Positions 27,901 through 36,700 of a stretch of DNA of 64,000 bases are shown one piece after another. Below the pieces are notes generated by a model. It saw only the letters and a program-made list of their open reading frames with translations. It was not told the DNA's origin and searched no databases. How positions within the stretch are numbered: the first letter of the stretch is position 1; every line of letters begins with the position of its first letter. A program made the position numbers and the translations under genes. Source of the stretch: Streptomyces sp. NBC_01463 (lineage in GTDB: Bacteria > Actinomycetota > Actinomycetes > Streptomycetales > Streptomycetaceae); NCBI GenBank assembly GCA_036227345.1, contig CP109468.1:1054001-1118000 (forward strand), in the 5' to 3' direction.

Positions 27901-28009
27901 ACCAGATCTCCACGTCGAGCGGGATGGTCCTGGGGTGGATCGCGGGGCGGATGCGCTCCCTGAGGACGCGCTCCAGACGATGTTCGACCAGTGTGCGGTC
28001 ATCGTGCAT
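24983..28009 (-). CDS. GH38 alpha-mannosidase, second copy, catalytic residues intact
   Basis: A 1008-residue GH38 enzyme with the same plan as its downstream neighbour: GHAHIDSAWLWPLRE near residue 265 (zinc His and Asp), WLPDTFGFAAGLPQ (nucleophile Asp), QFHDILPGSSTSWVH (zinc His), and the FPHHTFDWEGIDGTRIF segment. No signal peptide, so it acts on imported sugar. ATG 28009 has GGAG upstream. The two copies differ in the loops between catalytic segments, which suggests different linkage or chain-length preference rather than simple redundancy (inference). Confidence 0.9.
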   Translation of the reverse strand: MHDDRTLVEHRLERVLRERIRPAIHPRTIPLDVEIWSTTGEPVSVAEGIAAPTRPIAAGTPWGAPWGTSWFRVGGTVPEEWAGLTVEAVLDLGFSPRTPGFQCEGLVHRPDGTPVKGLHPRNSYVPVASPAVGGEQIHWHVEAASNPDLEAGGVPFQPTLMGDRLTAGDAPQYVLGRMELAVRDEAVWNLVMDLEVLGELMAELPLDGARRWEILRAVSNALDAVDLQDVNATAAAARQELAAVLAAPALPTAHRISAVGHAHIDSAWLWPLRETVRKVARTASNMTALLEEEPDFVFTMSQAQQFAWIKEHRPEVYARVKKAVAEGRFVPAGGMWVESDTNMPGSEAMSRQFVHGKRFFLDEFGVENDEAWLPDTFGFAAGLPQIIKAAGSKWLLTQKISWNRTNKFPHHTFDWEGIDGTRIFTHFPPVDSYNCEMSGRQIAHAARNFKEKGVATRSLAPTGFGDGGGGTTREMVAKAARMRSLDGSAIVEWEEPAAFFAKAEAEYPDPPVWVGELYLELHRATFTSQAQTKQGNRRSEHLLVEAELWAATAAVRTGAPYPYEQLDRIWKTVLLHQFHDILPGSSTSWVHREARATYARVAEELGAVIAAAQRALAGVGPATTELVFNAAPHTRGGVPAGGASGASAHDRPVIPTAREGGGHVLDNGLLRVEIDARGLVVSAYDIAAGRETIAPDQAANLLQLHPDFPNQWDAWDVDAFYRNVGSDLTDVAELTADADGVRVVRVFGDSRVTQLLSLPADVRRLDIDTEVDWHETEKFLKLAFPLDVKADRYASETQFGHAYRPTHQNTSWEWAKFEACNHRFVHFDEPGWGVALVNDSTYGHDVSRSVRTADEGTTTTVRASLLRAPRYPDPETDQGVHRFRHALVPGATIGDAVREGFRVNVPERRVTGSAEVAPLVTVDNDAVVVSAVKLADDRSGDLVVRVYEANGGRARATVTADAFAAGRAAVTDLLERPIADAGPPDTAGDGVVLSLRPFQMVTLRLPRA

Positions 28010-28088
28010 GAGGACAGTCTCCTGTTAGCTGCAGACATGCGTGGTGAGGCCGTGGTGGGGGGCGCGGGGCAGCGGGCTGCCGGCCGGA

Positions 28089-29177
28089 TCAGTCGCCGGC
28101 GGACTCCACGGGGGCCGGGCGCTCGCAGGTGCTCGTCACGGGGAGCGCCGTCCCCCGGTCCGCCGCGTCCATGAGCGTGAGCATGATGTCCAGGACGTGG
28201 GCGGCGAGTTCCGCGGAGGCCCGGTGCGGCCGCCCGGCCGCCAGGGCGTCGGCGAGGTCGGCGAGGCCGGTGCCGCGTCCGCCGTCCGGGTATCCGGCCG
28301 ATACGGGCAGCGTCTCCCATCCGCCGCCCCGGTGGATCTCGACAGGGCCGTCGAAGCCGTTCGGGTCGGGCACCGAGAGGGAGGCCGCGGTGCCGTGCAC
28401 CTCGATCCGCGGCAGCCGTGCGGCACGGACGTCGAAGCTCATCACGAGCGTGGACAGGGCGCCGCCGGCGTGTTCCAGGATGCCGGTGACATGGGTGTCC
28501 ACCTCGACCGGGAAGCGCTGTCCGGCACGCGGGCCGCTGCCGATCTCGCGTTCCGCGCGCGGCCGCGAGGAGGCTCCGGTCACCCGGACGACCGGGCCGA
28601 GCAGATGGACCAGCGCGGACAGGTAGTAGGGACCCATGTCGAGCAGGGGACCGCCGCCGGGCCGGTAGTAGAACTCGGGGTCCGGGTGCCAGGCCTCGTG
28701 GCCCGCGGTCGTCATGAACGCGGTGGCGGCGACCGGGGTGCCGATGAGTCCGTCGTCGACGGCCCTGCGCGCGGTCTGGGTGCCGGTGCCGAGGACGGTG
28801 TCGGGTGCGCAGCCCACCCGCAGTCCGTGTTCGCGCGCCGCCGCCAGCACGGTGCCGGCCTCCTTGCGGTCAGCGGCGAGCGGCTTCTCGCCGTAGACGT
28901 GCTTGCCTGCCCGCAGCGCGGCCAGGGCGACCTCGGCGTGGACGGCGGGCACGGTGAGGTTGAGGACCGCGTCCACGTCGTCCCGCGCCACCAGGCCGGC
29001 CACGTCCTCCACCACGGCCACCTCTCCGCCGGCTTCGGCGGCGGCCGCCTCGGCGCGGCCGCGGTCGAGGTCGGTGACGGCCGTCAGGCGTACGCCGGGC
29101 AGTCGTGCCAGTGTCGAGAGGTAGGCGCCGCTGATCTTGCCCGCGCCGACCATGCCGATCCTCAACGGCTCGCCCAC
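28089..29177 (-). CDS. Gfo/Idh/MocA-family oxidoreductase
   Basis: A 362-residue NAD(P)-dependent sugar oxidoreductase. The Rossmann motif is RIGMVGAGKISGAYLSTLA at the N-terminus, and GKHVYGEKPLA near residue 93 is the family's EKP signature. The C-terminal part (from about 130) is the GFO_IDH_MocA_C beta sheet. GTG 29177 is chosen because AGAGGGG lies at the right distance and it overlaps the end of the ThuA gene by 16 bases. With ThuA it resembles the ThuAB type of pair that oxidises the 3-position of disaccharides; here the substrate is probably mannose-containing (inference). Confidence 0.86.
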   Translation of the reverse strand: MGEPLRIGMVGAGKISGAYLSTLARLPGVRLTAVTDLDRGRAEAAAAEAGGEVAVVEDVAGLVARDDVDAVLNLTVPAVHAEVALAALRAGKHVYGEKPLAADRKEAGTVLAAAREHGLRVGCAPDTVLGTGTQTARRAVDDGLIGTPVAATAFMTTAGHEAWHPDPEFYYRPGGGPLLDMGPYYLSALVHLLGPVVRVTGASSRPRAEREIGSGPRAGQRFPVEVDTHVTGILEHAGGALSTLVMSFDVRAARLPRIEVHGTAASLSVPDPNGFDGPVEIHRGGGWETLPVSAGYPDGGRGTGLADLADALAAGRPHRASAELAAHVLDIMLTLMDAADRGTALPVTSTCERPAPVESAGD

Positions 29178-29821
29178 AGCAGTCCCCTCTCGGTGAGTGT
29201 GCGTACTTCCGGCACGTCGAAGTCGTCCGGCTTGTGGCCGATCGTCGAGACGAAGACACGGCCCCGGCCGCAGGTCCGGGTCCAGACGGCGGGCATCACG
29301 GCCGGGCGGTCGTGGGTCTCGCCGGCCGGGAAGGTCGTGGTGGCCAGGACGTCGACGAGCGGGTCGGTGGACATCCAGTACTGCTCGGTGTGGACGGTGA
29401 AGTCCTGGAGGCCGCTGATGACCGGGTGGCTCGCCTGCTCCGGGAGCAGGCGCACGGTGTGGTCGTGGTAGCCGGGCGGGTGCATGACGAACTGGCCGCC
29501 GGTCAGCATCTGGTAGTCGAGGTCGCCGCGGAAGGCGTCGACGATGCCGCCGTGCCATCCGGCGAGTCCGGTGCCGGCCCGGACCGCGGCGGACAGTCCC
29601 GCGGTCTGCTCGCGGGTGATGGTTCCCATGGTCCAGCACTGCACCACCAGGTCGGTGGCGGCGAGGAGTTCGGCGTCCTCGTAGACCGCGAGGTCCTCGG
29701 CGGTCTCGACGGCGAAGCCCTCCTCCTTGAGGAACGGGAGGAACAGGTCGGTGATCGTGACGGGCTGGTGCCCGTCCCAGCCACCACGGACGACGAGCGC
29801 CCTTCGGGTGTCGGTGCTCAA
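29162..29821 (-). CDS. ThuA-domain protein (trehalose-utilisation family)
   Basis: A 219-residue protein of the ThuA fold, related to class I glutamine amidotransferases but lacking their catalytic cysteine. RALVVRGGWDGHQP at the start, GLAGWHGGIVDAF near residue 86 and VFVSTIGHKPDDFDVPEV near 188 are typical. ThuA proteins work next to Gfo/Idh oxidoreductases in sugar catabolism, perhaps on 3-keto sugars. It is the first gene of the four-gene mannosidase operon. Promoter near 29997-30026 leaves a leader of about 170 bases. Confidence 0.83.
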   Translation of the reverse strand: MSTDTRRALVVRGGWDGHQPVTITDLFLPFLKEEGFAVETAEDLAVYEDAELLAATDLVVQCWTMGTITREQTAGLSAAVRAGTGLAGWHGGIVDAFRGDLDYQMLTGGQFVMHPPGYHDHTVRLLPEQASHPVISGLQDFTVHTEQYWMSTDPLVDVLATTTFPAGETHDRPAVMPAVWTRTCGRGRVFVSTIGHKPDDFDVPEVRTLTERGLLWASR

Positions 29822-29996
29822 GGGTCTTGCACACTCCTATCGACGCCACGCGGCAGGGCGCGGCGATCGGACGTCGGATGATGATCGAGGTGGGGGCGGA
29901 GGCCGCGCCGAGCCGTGGGCCGGAGAGCCGGCCGGGCGGGTGACCGTCGCAGGTGGATTCCTCTGCACGGGTGGTGTCGCGGCGAACAGCCACTCG

Positions 29997-30026
29997 AACC
30001 TACGAAGCGCCGAACCAATTCGTCAA
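29997..30026 (-). promoter_or_regulatory. Promoter A, ThuA/mannosidase operon
   Basis: On the minus strand: TTGACG (30026-30021), 18-base spacer containing GTTCGG, TAGGTT (30002-29997). Over 43 bases from the -35 box it matches the promoter upstream of the mannonate-dehydratase-like gene (38379-38408) at 33 positions, including GTTCGGC inside the spacer and TGGCTGT just after the start region. Shared sequence this long implies a shared regulator. Confidence 0.65.
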
Positions 30027-30104
30027 GGGGCCATACGAATAGGGCCGGCCGTCACTCGCGTCCCGCCGTCACGGCGGAACGGACCGTAGCCATCGGCAGC
30101 TTCC

Positions 30105-30123
30105 GGAAAGTAAATAGCCTGAC
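30105..30123 (+). promoter_or_regulatory. 19-base motif, candidate ROK-type operator (copy 1)
   Basis: GGAAAGTAAATAGCCTGAC matches GGAAAGTAATTCACTTGAC at 36984-37002 in 15 of 19 positions. The two lie in the control regions that flank the ROK/pseudo-mannosidase operon and the GH99-like gene, so the ROK hybrid regulator is the likely binder (inference). Confidence 0.5.
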
Positions 30124-30133
30124 ATATCACCTC

Positions 30134-30163
30134 TTGCGCGGCGACGGAGAGCCCGACTACGTT
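30134..30163 (+). promoter_or_regulatory. Promoter D, GH99-like glycosidase gene
   Basis: TTGCGC (30134-30139), 18-base spacer, TACGTT (30158-30163). The -10 box is the same as in promoter B at 38379-38384. The 19-base motif ends 10 bases before the -35 box. Confidence 0.5.
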
Positions 30164-30260
30164 GCGGCACGGGCCCGTTGGAGCTGAGCGGGCCCCTGCC
30201 GCACACCCCCACACGCGCCCCGGCGCACTCAGGCAGACCCCACTCAGAAGGAGTCCCCCC

Positions 30261-31523
30261 ATGGCCCTCTCCAGACGTGCCCTCATCCGGTCCGCACTCG
30301 CCACCACCGCCGGCGCGGGCATCATCGCCGGAGGCCGTGCCGCCTACGGCACCTCCCCCTCGGCCCCGCGGGTCTCGGCGAGCGGACCCGGCGACGTCGT
30401 CGGGAAGATCACCGTCGGCTACCAGGGCTGGTTCGCGTGCAAGGGCGACGGAGCGCCGATCGACGCCTGGTGGCACTGGGCCCCCAACTCGCAGAACGCG
30501 CCCTCGCCCACGAACAAGGGCATCAAGTCCTGGCCGGACGTGCGGGAGTACTCCCGCACCTACCCGACGGACTTCCCCGGCCTCGGCGGCGGAGCGCCCG
30601 CGGCCCTGTTCTCGTCGTACGACCAGCAGTCCGTGGACACCCACTTCGCCTGGATGCGCGACCACGGCATCGACACGGCCGCGCTCCAGCGCTTCAACCC
30701 GTACGGCTCCGAGGGCCCCACCCGCGACGTCATGGCGCAGAAGGTGCGCCAGGCGGCGGAGGCCACCGGCCGGAAGTTCTACATCATGTACGACGTCAGC
30801 GACTGGACGTCGATGCAGTCGCAGATCAAGGAGGACTGGACGTCGAAGATGCGGGCGCACACCGCCTCCGGCGCGTACGCGGTCCAGAACGGCAAGCCGG
30901 TCGTGTGCATCTGGGGCTTCGGCTTCAACGACAACCAGCGGCCCTTCGAACCCGCCCCCTGCCTGGATGTCGTCAACTGGTTCAAGAACCAGGGCTGTTA
31001 CGTGATCGGTGGCGTCCCGACCCACTGGCGCAAGGGCGAGGGGGACTCCAGGCCCGGGTTCTCCGACGTCTACCACGCGTTCGACATGCTCTCCCCGTGG
31101 ATGGTGGGGCGCATCGGCAGCGCAGCGCAGTCCGACGAGTTCTTCGCCAACGTGAACACACCCGACCAGGCGGACTGCGACGCCCACGGCATCGACTACC
31201 AGCCGTGTGTCATGCCGGGTGACCTCCAGGAACGGCACCGGGCGCACGGCGACTTCATGTGGCGGCAGTTCTACAACATGGTGCGGGTCGGCGCGCAGGG
31301 CATCTACATCTCGATGTTCGACGAGTACAACGAGGGCAACCAGATCGCCAAGACCGCCGAGAGTGCCGCCCAGGTGCCCGCCGGCTCCGGCATCTGGGCC
31401 CTCGACGAGGACGGCACCAGCTGCTCGTCCGACTACTACCTGAGGCTGACCGGCGACGGCGGCCGGATGCTGAAGAAGGAGATCGCCCTGACGGCCACCC
31501 GGCCCACGCCGCCGCGGGTCTGA
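30261..31523 (+). CDS. Tat-exported glycoside hydrolase, GH71/GH99-like
   Basis: A 420-residue secreted protein. The N-terminus LSRRALIRSALATTAGAGII is a twin-arginine signal, with cleavage expected near residue 30-36. The mature part starts VGKITVGYQGWFACKGDGAP and contains DAWWHWAPN, DHGIDTAALQRF, and ISMFDEYNEGNQI near the C-terminus, a layout shared with bacterial proteins annotated as family 71/99-like. Family 99 includes endo-alpha-mannosidases, which would suit the mannosidases next door: outside cleavage, import, then trimming. ATG 30261 follows AAGGAG. Catalytic residues cannot be assigned with confidence by eye. Confidence 0.75.
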   Translation: MALSRRALIRSALATTAGAGIIAGGRAAYGTSPSAPRVSASGPGDVVGKITVGYQGWFACKGDGAPIDAWWHWAPNSQNAPSPTNKGIKSWPDVREYSRTYPTDFPGLGGGAPAALFSSYDQQSVDTHFAWMRDHGIDTAALQRFNPYGSEGPTRDVMAQKVRQAAEATGRKFYIMYDVSDWTSMQSQIKEDWTSKMRAHTASGAYAVQNGKPVVCIWGFGFNDNQRPFEPAPCLDVVNWFKNQGCYVIGGVPTHWRKGEGDSRPGFSDVYHAFDMLSPWMVGRIGSAAQSDEFFANVNTPDQADCDAHGIDYQPCVMPGDLQERHRAHGDFMWRQFYNMVRVGAQGIYISMFDEYNEGNQIAKTAESAAQVPAGSGIWALDEDGTSCSSDYYLRLTGDGGRMLKKEIALTATRPTPPRV

Positions 31524-31567
31524 TCCGTCCTCCGCCACGGTCCCCCGTGGCTGCGCGCGGGTGTCCA

Positions 31568-33736
31568 CTACTGGCCCTCCCGTCCGCGCAGCCGCGGGGT
31601 GAAGGTGGCGTGGAAGATGGTCGAGGCGGCGCCCACGGCCGCCGCCTCGGCGCTCAGCACGGACGGTTCGACCTCGACCCTGCGCAGCCGCCGGGCGGTG
31701 GGGAAGTCGTTGACCATGCGGCTGATCTCCTCCAGGTAGAAGCCCGCGACGTCGTCCGTGAAGAACGGGCCGCCGAGCACCAGCAGGTCGATGTCCAGCA
31801 GGTCGACGAGGCCGAGCGCGCCCTGCCCCACGGCCCTGGCCACCGCCCGGACGGCCGCGGTCGCGGCCGGGTCACCGGCCGCCGCCGCGGCCGCGACCGT
31901 GCGGTAGCCGGGGTTCTCCCGGTCCAGGCCGCCGCGCACCGCGAGATCCGGCACCGAGAACGGCGGGTTGCACTCGGGCAGGATCTCCGGCCGGCCCTCC
32001 GCGTCGACCCGGCCGAGCGCGATCGCGCAGAGCTGCCCGAACTCACCCGCGTTCGCGCTGACTCCCCGGTAGAGGTCACCGTTGAGATAGAGACCGGTGC
32101 CGACTCCCGTACCGAGGTAGATGTACGCGAAGTCCCTGGCCCTGCGGTCCCGGCCGGTCCAGCGCTCCCCCGCGGCTGCCGCGGTGGAGTCCTTCTCGAT
32201 GATGACCGGACAGGGGAACCGTTCCTGGAGGAGGTACTGCAGGGGCAGGTCGTGCCAGGCGGACATCAGGGGCGGCGCGAGGACCGTGCCCGAGGCGATG
32301 TCCACGGGGCCCGGAACCGCGACCCCCACGCCCAGGAAGCCGTCGTCGCGCACCGCCCCCTGTGCCTGTTCCAGCGTCCTGCGGCCCAGCTCCGCCACCT
32401 GCTCGACGAACTCGCCGGGCTCGGTGTCCGGGGCGACGGGCCGGCTGCGGGTGCAGACGATCGCTCCGTCGAGGTCGATGACGACCGCGGTGATCACCTC
32501 GGGGTCGATGTGCATGCCCAGCGCGTGCGCCGCGCTTCCGCGCAGCCGGACGGGGGTGCGCGGTTTGCCGGACGTGCCGCGGCGCTGGGCGTCCTCGATG
32601 AGGATGCCGCGGTCGAGCAGGGAGCGGGCGATGCGGGAGACGGACTGCTGGGTCAGGCCGGTGCGGTGGGCGATCTCCCCGCGGGTGATGGTCCCCGCGA
32701 GCCGTACGGCCTCGATGACCACGCACTCGTTGAACGAACCGAGATCGATCTGGTTGACGCCGCTCGCCGACTGCGCGGGCTGTGCGGGGCCGTGAGCGGC
32801 GGGCTCGCCCCGCAGGCGTCCCGCGACCGTCTCGCGCAGCCAGCTGACCGGCGCGGGCCGGCCGTACCGCTCCAGGGCCGCGACCAGGTCGAGGTAGACG
32901 CGCCGGGACGACTCCGGGTGCCGGGTCGAGTCGAGTGCGGCCATCGCGCCCACGAAGCTGCGCCAGCTGGAGCGGGCCGGCGGCCGGTGCCAGGTCACGG
33001 ACCCGCCGTGCGGACCGGCCGCGGGCGGCGCCTCCTCCCGGTCCCAGAGCATCACCGCGTGCAGGGCGATGTCCGGATGGCTCTCTGCGGCCGCGGCGAG
33101 GTAGCCGGCCAGGTCCCGTCCGGAGGCGTCGGCGTCCGGTGACGTGGTGAGCGACGGTGCCGGGGCGTCGTGTGCGGCGACCAGCGCCCGGTCCAGTCCG
33201 TCCAGCACGTCCTGGCCGATCGGGGTGTCCGCGACCGCCGCGGCGGCGGGCGGCCTGGTCCCGATGAGCAGGACCGCCCGCAGCGGGTCGACGTACAGCC
33301 CCATCACCCACACCTCGGCGCAGGGCAGGGGCGGGCGCGTCGGCACCTGGGGTGCCGGGGACTCGTCCGGGTTCAGCCGCCAGCGGCGGCGGACGGCGGC
33401 CACGGTGGCGTGCGACAGGCCGAGTTCGCGGGCCACGGCACGGGTGGCGCCACTGGATCCGGGCGCGAGGAGTGCGCGGCTGACGACCTCCCCCTCGTCC
33501 ACCGTGACCGGTCTTCCGGTCCGCGGCCGTTGCTCCAGACCGTCCAGCCCCGAGGTCTGCCAGCGGTGGCGCCAGGTGCCCACGGTCTGCCTCGACACCC
33601 CGAGCCGCCGCGATATCTCGGCGTCCCGCAGCCCGCCGGCCACGAGCAGGACGACCCGCGCGCGGATGGCGAGGGGGCCGCTGCTGCTCTCCCAGCGGCG
33701 CAGCACGGCCCGGGTTTCGGGTTCGAGGTCAGGCAC
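31568..33736 (-). CDS. Hybrid regulator: degenerate IS630-type transposase domain fused to ROK repressor
   Basis: A 722-residue protein in two parts. Residues 1-125 hold two HTH units (LRDAEISRRLGVSRQTVGTW near 36-55 and ARELGLSHATVAAVRRRW near 102-119) and the linker DGLEQRPRTGRP, as at the start of IS630/Tc1 transposases. Residues 140-290 follow the transposase DDE core in outline (VMGLYVDPLRAVLL; WHRPPARSSWRSFV in place of HFTPTSSSWxNQVE), but no catalytic acid is kept. Residues 328-400 are a ROK winged helix (GEIAHRTGLTQQSVSRIARSL), and 405-722 a ROK sugar domain (GVGVAVPGPVD, YLGTGVGTGLYLNGDL) without the usual CxCGxxGCxE zinc motif. It starts at GTG 33736 behind GGAGG and overlaps the pseudo-mannosidase stop by 8 bases. 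Confidence 0.8.
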   Translation of the reverse strand: MPDLEPETRAVLRRWESSSGPLAIRARVVLLVAGGLRDAEISRRLGVSRQTVGTWRHRWQTSGLDGLEQRPRTGRPVTVDEGEVVSRALLAPGSSGATRAVARELGLSHATVAAVRRRWRLNPDESPAPQVPTRPPLPCAEVWVMGLYVDPLRAVLLIGTRPPAAAAVADTPIGQDVLDGLDRALVAAHDAPAPSLTTSPDADASGRDLAGYLAAAAESHPDIALHAVMLWDREEAPPAAGPHGGSVTWHRPPARSSWRSFVGAMAALDSTRHPESSRRVYLDLVAALERYGRPAPVSWLRETVAGRLRGEPAAHGPAQPAQSASGVNQIDLGSFNECVVIEAVRLAGTITRGEIAHRTGLTQQSVSRIARSLLDRGILIEDAQRRGTSGKPRTPVRLRGSAAHALGMHIDPEVITAVVIDLDGAIVCTRSRPVAPDTEPGEFVEQVAELGRRTLEQAQGAVRDDGFLGVGVAVPGPVDIASGTVLAPPLMSAWHDLPLQYLLQERFPCPVIIEKDSTAAAAGERWTGRDRRARDFAYIYLGTGVGTGLYLNGDLYRGVSANAGEFGQLCAIALGRVDAEGRPEILPECNPPFSVPDLAVRGGLDRENPGYRTVAAAAAAGDPAATAAVRAVARAVGQGALGLVDLLDIDLLVLGGPFFTDDVAGFYLEEISRMVNDFPTARRLRRVEVEPSVLSAEAAAVGAASTIFHATFTPRLRGREGQ

Positions 33737-36700
33737 CGGTACCTCCGACGGCCAGGCGCAGGGTGAGGATCTGGAAGGGGCGCAGGCACACGGTGACGTC
33801 GCCGTCGTGATGGGGGTGTCCGGCGAGCGGCCGCTCCAGGAGGTCCGTCTCGCACACGGATGCCAGGGCGAATCCCGCGGTGAGCGTGGTGCGGGCGCGT
33901 CCGCCGCGCGCCTCGTAGAGCCGCACGACGACATCGCCGGAGTGGTCGTCCGCCAGTTTGACCGCTTCGACGACGACATCGGGGTGATCGACGGCGAGCA
34001 GCGGGCGGGCGGACCGGCCGGGCCTGAGCGGCAGATCGAGGCGGTATCCCTCGGTGATCGCGTCGCCGGGGTCCGCGCCCGGCCTGAGCGTGTGGCGGAA
34101 GAGCTGCGGCCCCCGGTCGGCGTGCGGGTCCCGGCCCTGCCCGGCGCCGAGCAGGGTGAGCCGGAGGGTGGTGGTGGAGCCGCCGTCGTCGCGCGTCCGC
34201 CGTACGACGTCGTATCCGTGGCCGGTGTCCGAGGCGAGGGCTACGCCCCAGCGGTGCTCGCCGATGTGCAGCCAGCGATGGGTCCGGTGCGCGGCGGCTA
34301 CGTCGGTGGCATGCCCGGCGAGTCCGAACGCGATGTCTCCCAGGACGTGTTCCGCGTGGACGTCGAGGGGCCACAGCGACTGAAGCGCACTGTCCCGCTC
34401 CCGCCAGTCGATGGCGGTGTCGATCGCGAGGGCGTGACCGCCGGCCGCCAGGGACAGTTCCTGTACGACGGTGGAGCGCCCCGTGGTCCGTTCCACCCGG
34501 AGCCGCACCATCAGCGGGCCCTCGTCGGTGAGCCGTACGCTCAGCGCCTCGGTGAGGTCCCGGCCGGCGCGGCCGGGCCCGGGAGGCCGGCCGGCCGGGC
34601 CGTCCGGCCGGAGCCGGAGGAGGTTGCCGAGGCGGCCGGGGGCGATGGCGTCGCGGCCGGTGGCCAGATCGCACACGGAGCCGACCAGGCCACGGGCGTC
34701 GACGCGGACCGATGTCAGCCCGTTGGCCAGGAGGTATCCGCCGTCCGGCGTGCGCCGGACGGTGACCGGTGGGGTGCCGTCGAGCGGCAGCCCCGCCCGG
34801 CCGGTCCCGAGTGCGGGTGCCTCGGCGAGATGCGCCCGGCGCCCGTCGGCCAGGTCCTGGCCGTGCGGGATCAGGGGGTCGGCGTCGACGACGACCACTT
34901 CGCGGCGGTCGTACGGGGCCGCGTTGAGCACCGCCGGTCCGTCGGCGGGTCCGTTGACGCGACGGATCAGGGCCTCCAGCCGGCGGTGGATGTCGCGGTG
35001 CTCCAGCTCGGTCTCCTGGTGGACCCAGGAGATGCCCGTCCCGGCGGCGACGTCCTGCGCCTGGTGGAGCAGGACCCGCTTCCAGAGGGTGTCGATCTCC
35101 TGGTACGGATAGGGCACACCGCCGTGGACGGCCGCTGTCACCGACCACAGTTCGGCCTCGCGCAGCAGCGCCTCCGCCCGGCGGTTGCCGCGCTTGGTGC
35201 GGGCCTGCGCGGAGTAGGTGCCGTGGTGGGCCGCGAGGCGGAGCTCTCCTCGGTGCGCCGGGAGGGATCCGTCGTCCATTGCGGTGCCGTCGCTGCTGTC
35301 GCCGCCGACGAGGTACTTGAAGGCATCCGCGGGACGGCCCATGGTGACGCGCGGTGATCCTTCGAGGTCGTGGAGCCTGCGGACCGCCTCAAGCAGCTCC
35401 CGGGTGGGGACCGCCCCGCCCGCCCCGGACGCGCCGAGGGGCAGCAGCGCGGGAGCCTCGGGTCCGGCCTCGACGGCCGACGCGGCGGCCGATCCGATGG
35501 CGGGTCCGAGAGCGGCCGGCCCGGTGCCGTCCGGGTCCGCGGGGGCGAGGCGGCACGGGATGCGGGTCCCGTCGATGCCCTCCCAATGGAACGCGGCGCC
35601 GGGCGGGACGGCGATCCCTTCGGCCGGTGTCTTCCCCGCCGCTGCCGGGGCGAGGAGCCAGCGGGCCCCGGCGAGGGCCGCGAGTTGCGGAAGCGCCCCG
35701 TTCAGCTCCGGCGCGGCGGGCAGCCAGACGCCGTCGGTGTCCACGGCGAACTCGTCGCGGAAGAAGCGGTGTCCGTGGACGAACTGCCGGACCAGTGACT
35801 CGCCGCCCGGGACGCCCGGGTCGGCCTCGACCCACATGCCGCCGACCGGCGCCCAGTTGCCGTCGGCGACCGCCTTGCGTATCCGTTCGAAGATGTGCGG
35901 CTGATGGTCGCGCATCCAGGCGTAGTGCTGGGCCGACGAGGCGGCGAAGACCAGCTCCGGATACTCCTCGGCGAGGCTGACCGCGGTGGCGAAGGCCCGT
36001 GAGGCCCGGCGTATCGACTCATGCACCGGGAGCCGGCCGGTGTCGACGCGGGCGTGCCCGAAGGCGATCACCGGCTGCGCCGACTCATGGGCCCTGCGGG
36101 CCAGTTCGGGGGCGAGGAGCGTACGGGCCCGGTGCACGGTGCCCGCGATGTCCTGGGGGTCGACGGCGTCGGCGGCCCGGACGAGGGCGGTACGGATGCG
36201 GTGCCGGCGCGGCTCGGCCGCGGGGAGTTCGCGCATGAGCCGGCCGAGGGTCTCGATGTCGTGGATGAGCTGCCAGACGCCCTCGTCGCGTACGGCGAGG
36301 TCGGCGGCCCGGAAGCGGTACAGCGGTTCGCCGCCGGCGGTGGCCGGGTTCCCGAACCGGGCCGCGGGGCCGTGGCGGGTGTCCACGAACGGGGTGGCGG
36401 CGGCCTCGACGAGCAGGCGTATGCGCTCTCCGCCGTCCGCCGCCGCGCTGATGGTGACGGGCTCTCCCCCGCCGTGCAGTCCCTGGAGCGGGATGCCGGA
36501 CGCGTCGTGGACCAGCGCCTCGGCCGGACGGGCGGGCCCTGCGGCGGGGTCGCCGGAGCCGAGGTCGACGAGCGCCTCGACACGTCGCCCGGCCCAGCGT
36601 TCGGGCACCCGGGCCTCGAGCCGGAACCAGGTGGTGGACCAGGGCCGGCCCCAGTCGTCGCCGGCCAGAAAGGGTGCGTAGCCGGCCCGCAGCGCGATCC

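Larger units (their letters stand above)
29822..30260. other. 439-base divergent control region between the ThuA operon and the GH99-like gene
   Basis: Contains the minus-strand promoter at 29997-30026, the 19-base motif at 30105-30123, and the plus-strand promoter at 30134-30163. I see no gene in it. Its composition is less GC-rich around 30000-30130, as expected for a regulatory zone. Confidence 0.6.

Noticed and set aside
31568..33736. An active IS630 insertion at the ROK gene
   Set aside because: No terminal inverted repeats or target duplication seen, catalytic acids are absent, and the domain is in frame with the regulator.
33737..33979. N-terminal extension of the ROK hybrid gene into the pseudo-mannosidase gene
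   Set aside because: The extra 81 residues are Ser/Arg/Pro-rich and lie inside the coding region upstream; GTG 33736 has GGAGG at the right distance.
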